Counted from the first letter of the stretch, positions 8,208 through 16,935 are shown. The stretch is DNA of 64,000 nt from Reyranella massiliensis 521 (GCA_945860205.1 CAMARK010000005.1:23387-87386); one strand, 5' to 3'. Translations and numbers: made by a program. The notes: generated by a model not told the origin, from the sequence alone.

Positions 8208-9380
8208 ATGCGCCGTCTCATCACTCTGCTCGCTCTTCTTGTCGTCCCTGTTCTCGGACCGCAGGCTTTCGCCCAGGCGCCGATGGCGCCGGTGATGCAG
8301 GGCCTGTTCCTGCTCACCGACTATCCGTCGCAGACCGTGCGGGCGGGCGAGATCACGACCATCCGCGTGAAGATGCAGAATTCCGGCCTGGCGCCCGAGG
8401 CGATGGCGCTTTCGCTGTCGGGTGTGCCGGCGGGCTGGAAGATCGACATCCTGGGCGGCGGCCAGGCGGTGGCCTCGGCGATGCCGGGCCAGAACGAGAG
8501 CGTCACCCTTCAGCTTCGCGTCGAAGTGCCGAAGGATGCCCAACCGGGCTCGCAGCAGGTCGTGCTGAGCGCCAAGGGCAACCGGCTGCAGTCGGCCGAA
8601 CTGCCGCTCACGCTCACCGTCGGCACCGAGGCGCCGGCCAAGCTCAGCCTGAAGTCGCGTCTGCCGTCGCTGCGCGGCACGCCGCGCTCGTCGTTCGAAT
8701 ATACGGTGACGGTCGGCAACGACAGCGGCAAGGACCTCACCGTAGCTCTTTCCGCACAAGGTCCGGCCAACTTCCAGACCACCTTCACCGAGGGTTTCGG
8801 TTCCAACGAGATCAGCTCGATCCCGGTCGAGGCGGGGCAGACCAAGGACATCAAGGTCAAGGTGACGCCGCCGCGCGACGTCAAGGCCGGCGACTATCCG
8901 GTGCTGGTCAAGGTCGCGGCCGAGGGCGCCACGGCCGAGCTTCGCGTCACGTTGCAGATCAGCGGCCAGGGCCGCCTCGCTCTCTCGACCAAGGACGGCC
9001 GCCTCTCGGGCGAGGCCGAGATCGGCAAGGCTTCCACCTACACGCTGGTGCTGAACAACGACGGCACCGCCGCGGTCGACGAGATCGAGATGGCGGGCAC
9101 GGTGCCGACCGGCTGGAAGGTCGAGTTCAACCCCAAGACCGTGGCCACGCTGGCGCCCAACGAGAAGAAAGAAGTCCAGGTCCTGGTGACGCCGTCCGAC
9201 AAGGCGATCGCCGGCGACTACGTGGCGTCTTTCCGTGCCACCGCGCGGGGCGAATCGAGCGCCGCCGACTTCCGCATCACCGTCACGACCTCGACCCTGT
9301 GGGGACTGGCCGGCCTCGGCATCATCGCCGCGGCGCTGCTGGTGCTGCTGGGCGCGGTCGCGCGCTTCGGCCGGCGATGA
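8208..9380 (+). CDS. NEW3-domain (NPCBM-associated) membrane-anchored protein of an ABC export system
   Basis: A 390-residue protein with an N-terminal signal peptide (about residues 1-23, ending QAFAQA) and one C-terminal membrane helix (about 362-384) followed by FGRR. Between them are three Ig-like NEW3 repeats (roughly 30-145, 145-255 and 255-360), each containing NSG, NDSG or NNDG turns and a PAGW or PTGW motif. It should lie outside the cytoplasmic membrane, anchored at its C-terminus. Its stop overlaps the start of the ABC ATPase gene, and the permease gene follows. The family is commonly found beside ABC-2 exporters; its job, perhaps cargo capture or assembly, is unknown. Confidence 0.85.
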   Translation: MRRLITLLALLVVPVLGPQAFAQAPMAPVMQGLFLLTDYPSQTVRAGEITTIRVKMQNSGLAPEAMALSLSGVPAGWKIDILGGGQAVASAMPGQNESVTLQLRVEVPKDAQPGSQQVVLSAKGNRLQSAELPLTLTVGTEAPAKLSLKSRLPSLRGTPRSSFEYTVTVGNDSGKDLTVALSAQGPANFQTTFTEGFGSNEISSIPVEAGQTKDIKVKVTPPRDVKAGDYPVLVKVAAEGATAELRVTLQISGQGRLALSTKDGRLSGEAEIGKASTYTLVLNNDGTAAVDEIEMAGTVPTGWKVEFNPKTVATLAPNEKKEVQVLVTPSDKAIAGDYVASFRATARGESSAADFRITVTTSTLWGLAGLGIIAAALLVLLGAVARFGRR

Positions 9381-10315
9381 CTGACAACGTCATAGAGGTT
9401 CGCGGACTGCTCAAGCTCTATGGCGCGACCCGCGCGGTCGACGCCATCGATCTGGATATCCGTCGCGGCGAGATCTTCGGCCTGCTGGGGCCGAACGGCG
9501 CGGGCAAGACCACGACCATCCTGATGCTGCTCGGCCTCACCGAGATCAGTGGCGGCACGGTCGACGTGTTGGGCTTCGATCCGGTGCGCCAGCCGCTCCA
9601 GGTCAAGCGCCGGGTCGGCTACCTGCCCGATGCCGTGGGCTTCTACGACCATCTCACGGCGCGCGAGAATCTGCGCTACACCGCGCGCCTGCTCGCCATC
9701 CCGCGCCGCGACGCGGAGAAGCGCATCAGCGACGCCATGGAAAGCGTCCAGCTTGCTGACGTGCTCGACCATCGCGTCTCGACCTTTTCGCGCGGTATGC
9801 GCCAGCGCCTCGGCATCGCTGAGATCGTGATGAAGAAGGCCGAGATTGCCATCCTCGACGAGCCGACATCGGGCCTCGACCCGCACGCCACTTTCGAGCT
9901 GCTGGAGATGATCCGCGGCCTCAAGAAGGCGGGCGTTGCTGTGCTGATCTCCTCGCACCTGCTCGATCGCGTCCAGAGCGTCTGCGACCGCGTGGCGCTG
10001 TTCAATCACGGCAAGATCGCGCTGATGGGCTCGGTCGTCGAACTCGCCAACCAGGTGCTGGGCGCCGGGCACCCGATCCTGGTCGAGGCCTCGGGCATCG
10101 ACATTGCAGCGGCACTGCGCGGCATCGAAGGTGTGCAGACCGTCGTCGCTCAAGGCGAGGGTGGCTGGCGCGTGGTCGCCGACCGCGACGTGCGTGCCGC
10201 CGTGGCGCAGCGCATCGTCTCCTCGGGCGGATCGCTCACGCGCCTCGCCGATCTTCAGCCCAGCCTGGAAGAAGTTTATACGCGCTACTTCGAGGAGGCG
10301 CGGCATGCCGCCTAA
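9377..10315 (+). CDS. ABC transporter ATP-binding protein (ABC-2/NosF-like)
   Basis: A 312-residue ATPase: Walker [13 protein letters not shown], signature [13 protein letters not shown], Walker [13 protein letters not shown] and the switch His in [10 protein letters not shown]-terminal extension (about 225-312) is typical of the CcmA/NosF exporter group and probably contacts the permease or regulates turnover. The ATG at 9377 overlaps the NEW3 gene by 4 bases, and its own end overlaps the permease start. The exported substrate is unknown. Confidence 0.95.
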   Translation: MTDNVIEVRGLLKLYGATRAVDAIDLDIRRGEIFGLLGPNGAGKTTTILMLLGLTEISGGTVDVLGFDPVRQPLQVKRRVGYLPDAVGFYDHLTARENLRYTARLLAIPRRDAEKRISDAMESVQLADVLDHRVSTFSRGMRQRLGIAEIVMKKAEIAILDEPTSGLDPHATFELLEMIRGLKKAGVAVLISSHLLDRVQSVCDRVALFNHGKIALMGSVVELANQVLGAGHPILVEASGIDIAAALRGIEGVQTVVAQGEGGWRVVADRDVRAAVAQRIVSSGGSLTRLADLQPSLEEVYTRYFEEARHAA

Positions 10316-11276
10316 AGCCAGGCAGCGCGAAGGCTCGCCTTTCACCGGCCTCGGCCCGGTGTTCATGAAGGAATTCGCCGATCACCTGTCGAGCGCCCGC
10401 ATGATGGTGCTGATGCTGTTCGTGATCGCCTTCGGCGCCTTTCCGGTCGCCTCGTCGCTGCAGCAACTCAGGACCATCACCGAGCAAGACTCCTACCTGT
10501 TCCTGCGCATCTTCACTTCGGCGCCGGAAAGCCTGCCGATCTCCTTCGTGTTTGCGCTCAACTTCATCATCCCGGTCATGGCGATCGGCCTGGGCTTCGA
10601 TGCCGTGAACAGCGAGTTCAACCGCCGCACGCTCAGCCGCCTGCTGTCGCAGCCGATCTATCGTGACGCGCTTCTGCTGGGCAAATTCCTGGGCGGCCTC
10701 GCCACGCTGGCCGTCGTGCTGACGGCGCTGTGGCTGATCGTGTTCGGCGCCGGTCTGCTGCTGCTCGGCCTGCCGCCGCGGGGCGTCGAGGTCGCACGTG
10801 GTGCCTGCTTCCTGCTGGCGGCGATCGCCTATGGCGGCGTGTGGCTGGCGGCCTCGCTGCTGTTCTCGGTGATCTTCCGATCGACGGCGACCTCGGCGCT
10901 GTGTGCGCTGGGCCTGTGGCTGTTCTTCTTCCTGCTGTGGCCGATGATCGCCTCGGCCATCACCATGGGCTTCGCGCCCTCGCAGATTCGCAGCGCCGAG
11001 GAATATCTCGCGGTCGAGCAGCTCGGGCTCGTTCTGTCGCGCTTCTCGCCCGGCACCTTGTTCAGCGAGGCCGTCGTCGGCCTGCTCAATCCTGAGACGA
11101 GGACCTTCGGGAGCATGCTGCCGGCGCAGATGCGCGGCGTCATTCCGGGTGCGCCGCTGCCGCTCGACCAGAGCCTGCTGCTGATCTGGCCGCAGATGAC
11201 GGGGCTGATTTCCGGCATGATCGTGGTGTTTGCCGCCGCCTACGTGATCTTCCAGCGAGAGGAAGTGCGGGCCTGA
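10305..11276 (+). CDS. ABC-2 type transporter permease
   Basis: A 323-residue integral membrane protein with about six helices: one near residues 33-55, then a large extracytoplasmic segment and grouped helices ([36 protein letters not shown] and others). The pattern [29 protein letters not shown] after the second helix is typical of NosY/ABC-2 permeases. It overlaps the ATPase gene by 11 bases. With the NEW3 protein it forms one export module. Confidence 0.9.
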   Translation: MPPKARQREGSPFTGLGPVFMKEFADHLSSARMMVLMLFVIAFGAFPVASSLQQLRTITEQDSYLFLRIFTSAPESLPISFVFALNFIIPVMAIGLGFDAVNSEFNRRTLSRLLSQPIYRDALLLGKFLGGLATLAVVLTALWLIVFGAGLLLLGLPPRGVEVARGACFLLAAIAYGGVWLAASLLFSVIFRSTATSALCALGLWLFFFLLWPMIASAITMGFAPSQIRSAEEYLAVEQLGLVLSRFSPGTLFSEAVVGLLNPETRTFGSMLPAQMRGVIPGAPLPLDQSLLLIWPQMTGLISGMIVVFAAAYVIFQREEVRA

Positions 11277-11947
11277 AGGACTTTACCCTCCCGGCCGCGC
11301 TCAACAACGCGCGCTGGTGCGACGCGGTCTGCCGCGCGCATGGCACTCCCGGCCGCTTCCTGCTGCACAGCTGGGTCAATGCCCAGCCGGCGCCGCGCTT
11401 CTATCCCAATGTCGTCACCCTGCAGCCCGGCAAGGCGGTCGTGGCCGAACAGCGCGAGGCGGTCGACCTCCTCGTGAAGTCCAACCTGCCCGGCCGCTGG
11501 TCGGTGAAGGACAGCTTCCGCACGCTCGACCTCTCGCGCCTGGGCTTCGAGCTGCTGTTTGAGGCGCGCTGGATCCGCAACGCGATGCCCTTGCCCGGCC
11601 ATCCGTCGGACATCGTCTGGCAGCGCGAAACCAAGGGAACAGGCAAGGGCGCGGCGGGCCTGCCGTTCGGCGATCCCGATTTCGCGATGTTCACCGGACG
11701 CCGCTGCTTTCAGGCCGTGGCGGGCGGCATGCTCTATCGCGCCGAGGGTGTCGTCGGCTTGTCCAACGTGGTCGCCGATGCCGCCGATGCCCGTGCGGTG
11801 TGGCGTTCGCTGGCGCTTCTTGCCGCTCAAACTTTTCCGCGATTGCCGCTGGTCGGCTATGAATCCGGCGAGGAGTTGAAGGCGGCGAGCGATGCCGGCT
11901 TCGAGATCGGCGACAAGCTCCGGATCTGGGTCAGGTCGAAGGACTGA
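11273..11947 (+). CDS. Uncharacterised protein, possibly acetyltransferase-like
   Basis: A frame coding for about 224 residues runs from the permease stop to 11947. The first ATG/GTG-type start is GTG at 11441, but protein-like sequence (FTLPAALNNARWCDAVCRAH and onward) precedes it. A CTG at 11273 overlaps the permease stop as CTGA and has AGAGGA 9 bases upstream, so it is the proposed start. The C-terminal half (NVVADAADARAVWRSL, then LPLVGYESGEELKAASDAGFE) has the layout of a GNAT-like fold, but no acetyl-CoA loop is clear. Function is not assigned; linkage to the ABC module is by overlap only. Confidence 0.6.
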   Translation: MKDFTLPAALNNARWCDAVCRAHGTPGRFLLHSWVNAQPAPRFYPNVVTLQPGKAVVAEQREAVDLLVKSNLPGRWSVKDSFRTLDLSRLGFELLFEARWIRNAMPLPGHPSDIVWQRETKGTGKGAAGLPFGDPDFAMFTGRRCFQAVAGGMLYRAEGVVGLSNVVADAADARAVWRSLALLAAQTFPRLPLVGYESGEELKAASDAGFEIGDKLRIWVRSKD

Positions 11948-12629
11948 AACCGCAAGCCAGCAACGCCGCCATCATGTGCGGCGGCGGCGGCGCGGTCACC
12001 ACGACTGGCGGCTTGTTCTTCGACAGCGCCAGCACGATCGCGCGTGAATGCAGGTGCAACTGCTGTCCCGCCTCGGGCCGGCCGTAGAAGCGGTCGCCGA
12101 TCACCGGGCAGCCGGCGTCTGCGCAATGGACGCGAATCTGGTGCGTGCGTCCGGTTTCCGGCTTCAGCTCCAGCCAGGTCATGCCCGGGGCGCGGCCCAG
12201 CGTGCGATAGCGCGTCACGGCGGTCTGGCCCTTGCTGGAAACTTTTACCGTCCAGCCGGTCTTGCTGTTGAGCTTGAGCAGGTTCTTGTCGAACACGCCG
12301 TCCTCGGCGGGCGGCGCGCCTTGCACCACGGCCCAATAAGTCTTCTCGGTCGTGTGACCGGAGAAAAGGCGGCCGAGCTTGGCCAGCGCCTTGGGGTGCC
12401 GTCCCAGCACCAGCACACCAGATGTGTCGGCGTCGAGACGATGAGCGAGGGCGGGAGGTCGCGGCAGGCCGAAACGCAGCGCGTCGAAACACTCTTCCAG
12501 GTTCGGCGCGCGACTGGGGCCGGCATGGACGGCGAGACCGGCCGGCTTGTCGATCACCAGGATCAGCCCGTCGCGATGCAGCACGCGGGCCTGGATCTCC
12601 TCGGCCGAGAGAGGCGCTGGCCGGCTCAT
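11931..12629 (-). CDS. RluA family RNA pseudouridine synthase
   Basis: A 232-residue catalytic-domain-only pseudouridine synthase with no S4 domain. The catalytic motif is AHRLDADTSGVLVLG (Asp nucleophile), followed by TEKTYWAVV and the RTHQIRVH segment, all standard for RluA-type enzymes. RNA target (rRNA or tRNA) cannot be told from sequence. It overlaps the upstream amidase gene by 4 bases (ATGA) and the convergent 11273-11947 gene by 17 bases. Its placement in a catabolic operon may be incidental. Confidence 0.92.
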   Translation of the reverse strand: MSRPAPLSAEEIQARVLHRDGLILVIDKPAGLAVHAGPSRAPNLEECFDALRFGLPRPPALAHRLDADTSGVLVLGRHPKALAKLGRLFSGHTTEKTYWAVVQGAPPAEDGVFDKNLLKLNSKTGWTVKVSSKGQTAVTRYRTLGRAPGMTWLELKPETGRTHQIRVHCADAGCPVIGDRFYGRPEAGQQLHLHSRAIVLALSKNKPPVVVTAPPPPHMMAALLACGFSPST

Positions 12630-14047
12630 AGATCCGGCCGGCGCGACAGCCAGTCCTCGGAATGCTCATAGAGCGCCGCTGCGCGCAGCACCGAGGCATC
12701 GTCGCGAAAGCGGCCGACGATTTGCAAGCCAATCGGCAATCCCTCGGTATCGTAGCCGCAGCAAAGCGTCAGCGCCGGGTGGCCGGTGATGTTGAACGGC
12801 ATGGTGTAAGGAAACCAGTTACGCCTGAGCTCGCCCACCTCGACGCCGTCGACTTGGATCGGTTCGAACAGATCTTGGTCGATGGGCAGGGCCGTGCGCG
12901 AGAGCGTCGGCGTCACCAGATAGTCGGCGGTCTCGAACCAGCGCTGTACCATGCGGAAGATCTCGGTGCGCTGGAACTGGGCGCGCTGGTAATCGGCGCC
13001 GCTCCATTCGGCCGCCATCGCGACCTGGCGCACCAGCGAGGGCGTCATGCGATTGCCGTCGCGGCGGATTAGCTCGTCGAAGCGCGCCTTCCAGGTCGTG
13101 TGGTTGATGGTCGTCCACACCGGCGCCATGTCGGGCAGTTCTTCGTCGAGCTCGACCAGCTCGGCGCCCAGCTCGCGCAGTCTGCCGAGCGAGCGCTCGA
13201 ACGCTGCACGCACGTCCCTGGCAACCGTTGTCTCGCCGAAAGTGGCGCTGAACAGGATGCGCTTGCCTTTCAGCGTGCCTTCGGACCGGGCGGCGGCGAT
13301 GTAATCCTGCGACGCGAGGCCGATCGACCACGGATCGGAAGGATGAGGCCCGGTCATGGCCTGCAGCATCAGGGCGGTGTCCATCACCGTGCGCGTCATC
13401 GGCGTCACGTAGGTGTAGTTTCCGAAGGCGTCGGCCACCTGGCTGTGCGGGATGACACCGTTGCTTTGCTTGAGGCCAACCATGCCGTTGGCCGCGGCCG
13501 GAATGCGCGTCGAGCCGCCGCCGTCGGTGGCGATGCCGATTGGCCCGATGCCGGCCGCGACCGCGACGGCCGCGCCGCCGCTGGAACCGCCGGCTGTGTG
13601 ACCCGCACTCCAGGCATTGCGCGTGCGGCCAAACAGCGGGGCGTCGGTCAGCGCCTTGTGACCGAACTCCGGCGTCGTGGTCTTGCCGAACAGGATCGCA
13701 CCGGCGGATTTCATCCGGGCCGCGGCGACAGCGTCTTCCTTGGGCACATTGTCCTCGTGCAGCAGCGAGCCGAAAGTCGTGCGAACGCCTGCCGTGTTGA
13801 CGAGGTCCTTGGCGGCGAAGGGGATGCCGTGCAGCAGGCCGAGCGGCTTGCCGTCCATCACCGCCTGCTCCGCCGCCTGCGCCGCCGCCAGGGCCTGTTC
13901 GCCGGCGATGGTGATGAAGCAGTTCAGCACCGGCTGCAGTCTCTCCGCCCGCGCCAGCACTGCCTTGGTCAGTTCGACCGGCGAGACCCTCTTTGCTGCA
14001 ATCTGGTCACGCAGGTCGGAAGCGGAGAGGAGGGTGAGGTCGGTCAA
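12626..14047 (-). CDS. Amidase signature family hydrolase
   Basis: A 473-residue amidase with the Ser-cisSer-Lys triad: Lys in FAAKDLVNTAG, cis-Ser in AGGSSGGAAV, nucleophile Ser in DGGGSTRIPAA. The proposed start is TTG at 14047, which overlaps the stop of the FAH-family gene as TTGA; an upstream in-frame extension to 14122 lies inside that gene and is not family-like. It hydrolyses a carboxamide to acid plus ammonia or amine; the long C-terminal half gives no substrate clue. Coupling to the FAH-like and RluA genes suggests one transcript. Confidence 0.9.
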   Translation of the reverse strand: MTDLTLLSASDLRDQIAAKRVSPVELTKAVLARAERLQPVLNCFITIAGEQALAAAQAAEQAVMDGKPLGLLHGIPFAAKDLVNTAGVRTTFGSLLHEDNVPKEDAVAAARMKSAGAILFGKTTTPEFGHKALTDAPLFGRTRNAWSAGHTAGGSSGGAAVAVAAGIGPIGIATDGGGSTRIPAAANGMVGLKQSNGVIPHSQVADAFGNYTYVTPMTRTVMDTALMLQAMTGPHPSDPWSIGLASQDYIAAARSEGTLKGKRILFSATFGETTVARDVRAAFERSLGRLRELGAELVELDEELPDMAPVWTTINHTTWKARFDELIRRDGNRMTPSLVRQVAMAAEWSGADYQRAQFQRTEIFRMVQRWFETADYLVTPTLSRTALPIDQDLFEPIQVDGVEVGELRRNWFPYTMPFNITGHPALTLCCGYDTEGLPIGLQIVGRFRDDASVLRAAALYEHSEDWLSRRPDL

Positions 14048-15180
14048 CGCAGCAGGCCGCGCGCCGCCAGGTTGCGCATCAGGGCCGACGCCCCGAACGT
14101 CCAGGGCGGGATCTTGTCGCAATGGTTCACCTTGTTGGTGAGCGTGCCGAGCTTGGGCGAGCGGATCGAGACGAGATCGCCCACCACATGGGTGAAGCCG
14201 GTGCCGCCTGGCGTGCGCGGCTGCGTCGGTGCGAACAGCGTGCCGGTCATCAGCACCATGCCGTCGGGATACTGGTGCGTGCCGCCCATCGCCTGGCGCA
14301 CGAGGTCGGTCGGATCGCGGCTGATCTTGGAGAGATCGCTGGCGCCGCGCAGCCGGAACTGGTCCGGTCCGGTCACTTCCAGTTCGACCTTGGCCTTGCG
14401 CACATCGTCGAGCGAGAAGGTCGAGTCGAACAGCCGGATAAAGGGGCCGATGGCGCAGGAGCCGTTGTTGTCCTTGGCGATACCGAGCAGGAGCGCACTA
14501 CGACCCTCCATGTCGCGCAGATTGACGTCGTTGCCGAGCGTCGCGCCCATGATCGCACCCTTGGCGTTCACCACCAGCGTGACCTCGGGCTCGGGGTTGT
14601 TCCAGTCGGAGTCCGACCGGATGCCGATCTCCGCGCCAAAGCCGACGGCCGCCATGGCCGGCGCCTTGGTAAAGATCTCGGCATAGGGGCCGATGCCGAC
14701 CTCGAGATAGGGCGACCAGGCGCCGCGCGCCATCAGCGACTTCTTCAGCGCCTCGGCCTCGGCCGAGCCCGGCTTGATGGTGCTGACATCGGCGCCGATG
14801 ATGGAGTTCAACTCGCCGCGCACCGCCTCGGCCCGCGTCGGATCGCCCTTGGCATGCTCCTCGATCAGCCGTTCGAGCAGGCTGACGGCGAAGGTGACGC
14901 CGGCCGCCTTGATGGCCTGCAGGTCGATCGGCGCCAGCAGGCTGGGCACGACCTCTTCCAGCGAGCCGACGCGCTCGCCCCGGGTGCGCGCGAGCGCCAG
15001 CGGATCGGCGGAATTGCAAAGATCGGCCACGGTGGCGGCCGCTGCGGTGATGTCGAACACCCCGTCGGATCGCACGGCCACGACACTGGGGCCGCCCGGC
15101 GTGCCCTTTCGCCAGATACGACCGATCAGGGTGCCGGCGGTGCCGTCCTCGGGAAGAATCTCGCTGCTCAAACCTGCCAC
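14044..15180 (-). CDS. Fumarylacetoacetate hydrolase (FAH) family protein
   Basis: A 378-residue member of the FAH fold, starting with GTG at 15180. Metal-binding acidic residues lie in the GFGAEIGIRSDSDWNNPEPE region, and GNDVNLRDMEGRSAL is the family's core motif. Length exceeds the 220-280 residues of simple FAH-like enzymes and matches the group found with sugar-acid or aldehyde-acid degradation genes. It is divergent (71-base gap) from a DapA-family aldolase/lyase, supporting a role on a 2-keto-3-deoxy acid intermediate, which is inference. It is first in an operon with amidase and pseudouridine synthase genes. Confidence 0.88.
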   Translation of the reverse strand: MAGLSSEILPEDGTAGTLIGRIWRKGTPGGPSVVAVRSDGVFDITAAAATVADLCNSADPLALARTRGERVGSLEEVVPSLLAPIDLQAIKAAGVTFAVSLLERLIEEHAKGDPTRAEAVRGELNSIIGADVSTIKPGSAEAEALKKSLMARGAWSPYLEVGIGPYAEIFTKAPAMAAVGFGAEIGIRSDSDWNNPEPEVTLVVNAKGAIMGATLGNDVNLRDMEGRSALLLGIAKDNNGSCAIGPFIRLFDSTFSLDDVRKAKVELEVTGPDQFRLRGASDLSKISRDPTDLVRQAMGGTHQYPDGMVLMTGTLFAPTQPRTPGGTGFTHVVGDLVSIRSPKLGTLTNKVNHCDKIPPWTFGASALMRNLAARGLLR

Positions 15181-15251
15181 TGGACGTCTCCGGCGCTTCG
15201 TTGCAGAAAAGGCGCGCCACTCCCACGCCTCTTCCCAAGGGAAATCAAATC

Positions 15252-16193
15252 ATGGCCACCGCGCGGATCAAAGGCGTTCTTTCGCCCGTCGTCACACCCT
15301 TCAAGCGCGATCTGTCGCCGGATGTCGGCCGATTCATCGCCCACTGCAAGTGGCTGATCAGCCAGGATTGTGGTCTCGCCGTGTTCGGCACCAACTCCGA
15401 GGCCAATTCTATGTCGGCCGACGAGCGCATGGGCCTTCTGGAAGCTGCCGTTTCGGCCGGCGTTCCGACGGCGCGCATGATGCCCGGAACCGGCGCCTCC
15501 TCGATCACCGAAGCCGCCAAGGTGAGCGCGCACGCCACCAAGCTCGGCGTCGGCGGCGTGCTGATGCTGCCGCCTTTCTACTACAAGGGCGTGCCGGAAG
15601 AGGGGCTTTTCCGTTTCTTTTCCGAGGTGGTGCAGCGCGTCGGCGACGACCGCTTGCGCGTCTATCTCTATCATATCCCGCCCGTGTCGGCGGTGCCGAT
15701 CACGCACAAGCTGGTCGAGCGCCTCATGAAAGCTTACCCGAAGCAGATCGCCGGCATGAAGGATTCGTCGGACGACTGGCCGCATACCAAGAGCATGATC
15801 GACGCCTTCGCCAAGGACGGCTTCGACGTCTTCTCCGGCAACGAGAAGCCGCTGCTCGAGAATATCAAGGCGGGCGGCGTGGGCTGTATCAGCGCCACGG
15901 CCAACATCAACCCGGGCAAGATCGCCGAGACGTTCCGCAAGTATGGAACGCCCGAGGCCGACACACTCCAGGCCTGGATCAACGAGGTCCGCGGCGTCAT
16001 GCAGGGCTACGTCATGATCCCGGCGCTGAAGTACGTGATCGCCCACTATGCCGGCGACGCGCCGTGGATGCCGGTTCGTCCGCCGCTGGTCGAGACCGAC
16101 GAGAAGACCGGCAAGGACATGATCGCCAAGCTCGACAAGCTCGGCTTCACCATGCCCGGCCTCAAGCAGGCGATGGCGGTCGCTGCTGAATGA
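15252..16193 (+). CDS. Dihydrodipicolinate synthase family aldolase/lyase
   Basis: A 313-residue class I aldolase-type TIM barrel. The Schiff-base Lys is in IAGMKDSSDDW, the catalytic Tyr in YLYHIPPVSAVPI, and the GTNSEANSMSADE motif (in place of GTTGE) occupies the carboxylate-binding loop. It is not a housekeeping DapA: the replaced loop and context suggest a 2-keto-3-deoxy acid aldolase or dehydratase. ATG at 15252 follows a purine-rich ribosome site (AAGGGA); an earlier in-frame start at 15201 adds non-family residues. It is divergent from the FAH-amidase operon, and a strong hairpin follows its stop. Confidence 0.88.
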   Translation: MATARIKGVLSPVVTPFKRDLSPDVGRFIAHCKWLISQDCGLAVFGTNSEANSMSADERMGLLEAAVSAGVPTARMMPGTGASSITEAAKVSAHATKLGVGGVLMLPPFYYKGVPEEGLFRFFSEVVQRVGDDRLRVYLYHIPPVSAVPITHKLVERLMKAYPKQIAGMKDSSDDWPHTKSMIDAFAKDGFDVFSGNEKPLLENIKAGGVGCISATANINPGKIAETFRKYGTPEADTLQAWINEVRGVMQGYVMIPALKYVIAHYAGDAPWMPVRPPLVETDEKTGKDMIAKLDKLGFTMPGLKQAMAVAAE

Positions 16194-16202
16194 GACCGCT
16201 GA

Positions 16203-16263
16203 GAGCGCGCCACTCCAGTGGCGCTCATCCTCATGAGAAGAGCGCCACTGGAGTCGCGCGCTC
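16203..16263. repeat. Long hairpin (24-bp inverted repeat) after the aldolase gene
   Basis: Arms 16203-16226 and 16240-16263 are complementary at 23 of 24 positions, with a 13-base loop. Each arm is itself nearly palindromic around CCACTCC-AGTGG, so alternative cruciform folds are possible. It begins 10 bases after the aldolase stop. No T-run follows, so it is not a classic intrinsic terminator. It could end or stabilise the transcript, or be a mobile palindromic repeat. Confidence 0.75.
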
Positions 16264-16273
16264 CCAGCAATGA

Positions 16274-16303
16274 TTGACAGGTACAGGCCAGAAGCCTTAC
16301 AAA
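16274..16303 (+). promoter_or_regulatory. Candidate sigma70-type promoter
   Basis: TTGACA (16274-16279) is a perfect -35 element; 18 bases later TACAAA (16298-16303) is a 4-of-6 -10 match. Predicted initiation near 16310 would give a leader of about 155 bases before the GNAT gene at 16465, containing the hairpin at 16386-16410. It is the clearest consensus promoter noticed in the window. Confidence 0.55.
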
Positions 16304-16309
16304 ATACCC

Positions 16310-16422
16310 ATGCGCACGACCCTGTCCCAGAACGCTTGGTATTTTACGCCCCTTACATAGGCGGCGCGAAGGGTCATGACTCAACGAAGCCGCCGCATCC
16401 CGGCGGCTTCTGTGTTTCTGGA
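16310..16422 (+). ncRNA. Candidate structured leader or small RNA
   Basis: The segment runs from the predicted start of the 16274-16303 promoter to just past a GC-rich hairpin. Pairing is visible between GACCCT (16318-16323) and AGGGTC (16370-16375), with an inner CGCC/GGCG pair, then the 10-bp hairpin at 16386-16410 followed by TGTGTTTCTG. This resembles either a small RNA of about 110 bases or an attenuator ahead of the GNAT gene. No known RNA family was recognised. Confidence 0.3.
16386..16410 (+). terminator. GC-rich hairpin, possible attenuator or terminator
   Basis: A perfect 10-bp stem GAAGCCGCCG/CGGCGGCTTC with a CATCC loop, followed by TGTGTTTCTG. The weak T-run makes termination possible but not certain. 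It lies 54 bases upstream of the GNAT start codon. Confidence 0.45.
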
Positions 16423-16464
16423 ATAGGCCTCCGGGCCGCGGCGGGACCGCAACCGGAGGACGAC

Positions 16465-16935
16465 ATGTCGATCATCGAAGCAGAACTTGAAGAGATGGAA
16501 CCGCCGCTGCAGCCGCCATCAATTCGCGTGCGGCTGGCGGGGCCACGCGACTGTACGGCGTTGTGCGACCTGCTGGACAATCCGGCCGGCGCCCGCGAGC
16601 AGGTGCTGACCTGGCTGGAAAGCCCGGGCACGACGCTTCTGGTGGCTCAGAGCGAGCTCGGCATCCTGGGCGTCGCCGTTCTGATCACGCGCATCGTGCC
16701 GATGCCCGGCGCAGGCGCACACAAGGTCGTCGAGGTCGACAATCTCGTGGTGCGCGCCGACCTGCGTGGCCGCCGTATCGGCCGCCGCCTGCTCGCCGCC
16801 GCCGTCGAATGGTCGCGCCAGCGCCGCGCCGTCCAGGTGGAGGCCGTCGTCGGCGATCTCCACCGGGACGCTCGGCGCTTCTACGAGAGTTTCGGCTTCG
16901 CGGCGGCCAACGATCGGCTCGTGCTGGCGGCGTGA
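16465..16935 (+). CDS. GNAT family N-acetyltransferase
   Basis: A 156-residue acetyltransferase. The core is VVEVDNLVVRADLRGRRIG, with the acetyl-CoA loop RGRRIGRRLL, followed by RFYESFGF near the C-terminus. ATG 16465 has GGAGGA four bases before it; the open frame extends upstream to 16270 but that part is the structured leader. It overlaps the next gene, a diverged paralogue, by one base (TGATG). Substrate unknown. Confidence 0.88.
   Translation: MSIIEAELEEMEPPLQPPSIRVRLAGPRDCTALCDLLDNPAGAREQVLTWLESPGTTLLVAQSELGILGVAVLITRIVPMPGAGAHKVVEVDNLVVRADLRGRRIGRRLLAAAVEWSRQRRAVQVEAVVGDLHRDARRFYESFGFAAANDRLVLAA

Noticed and set aside
15252..16193. Housekeeping DapA for lysine synthesis
   Set aside because: The GTTGE substrate loop is replaced by GTNSEAN and the gene lies among catabolic genes.
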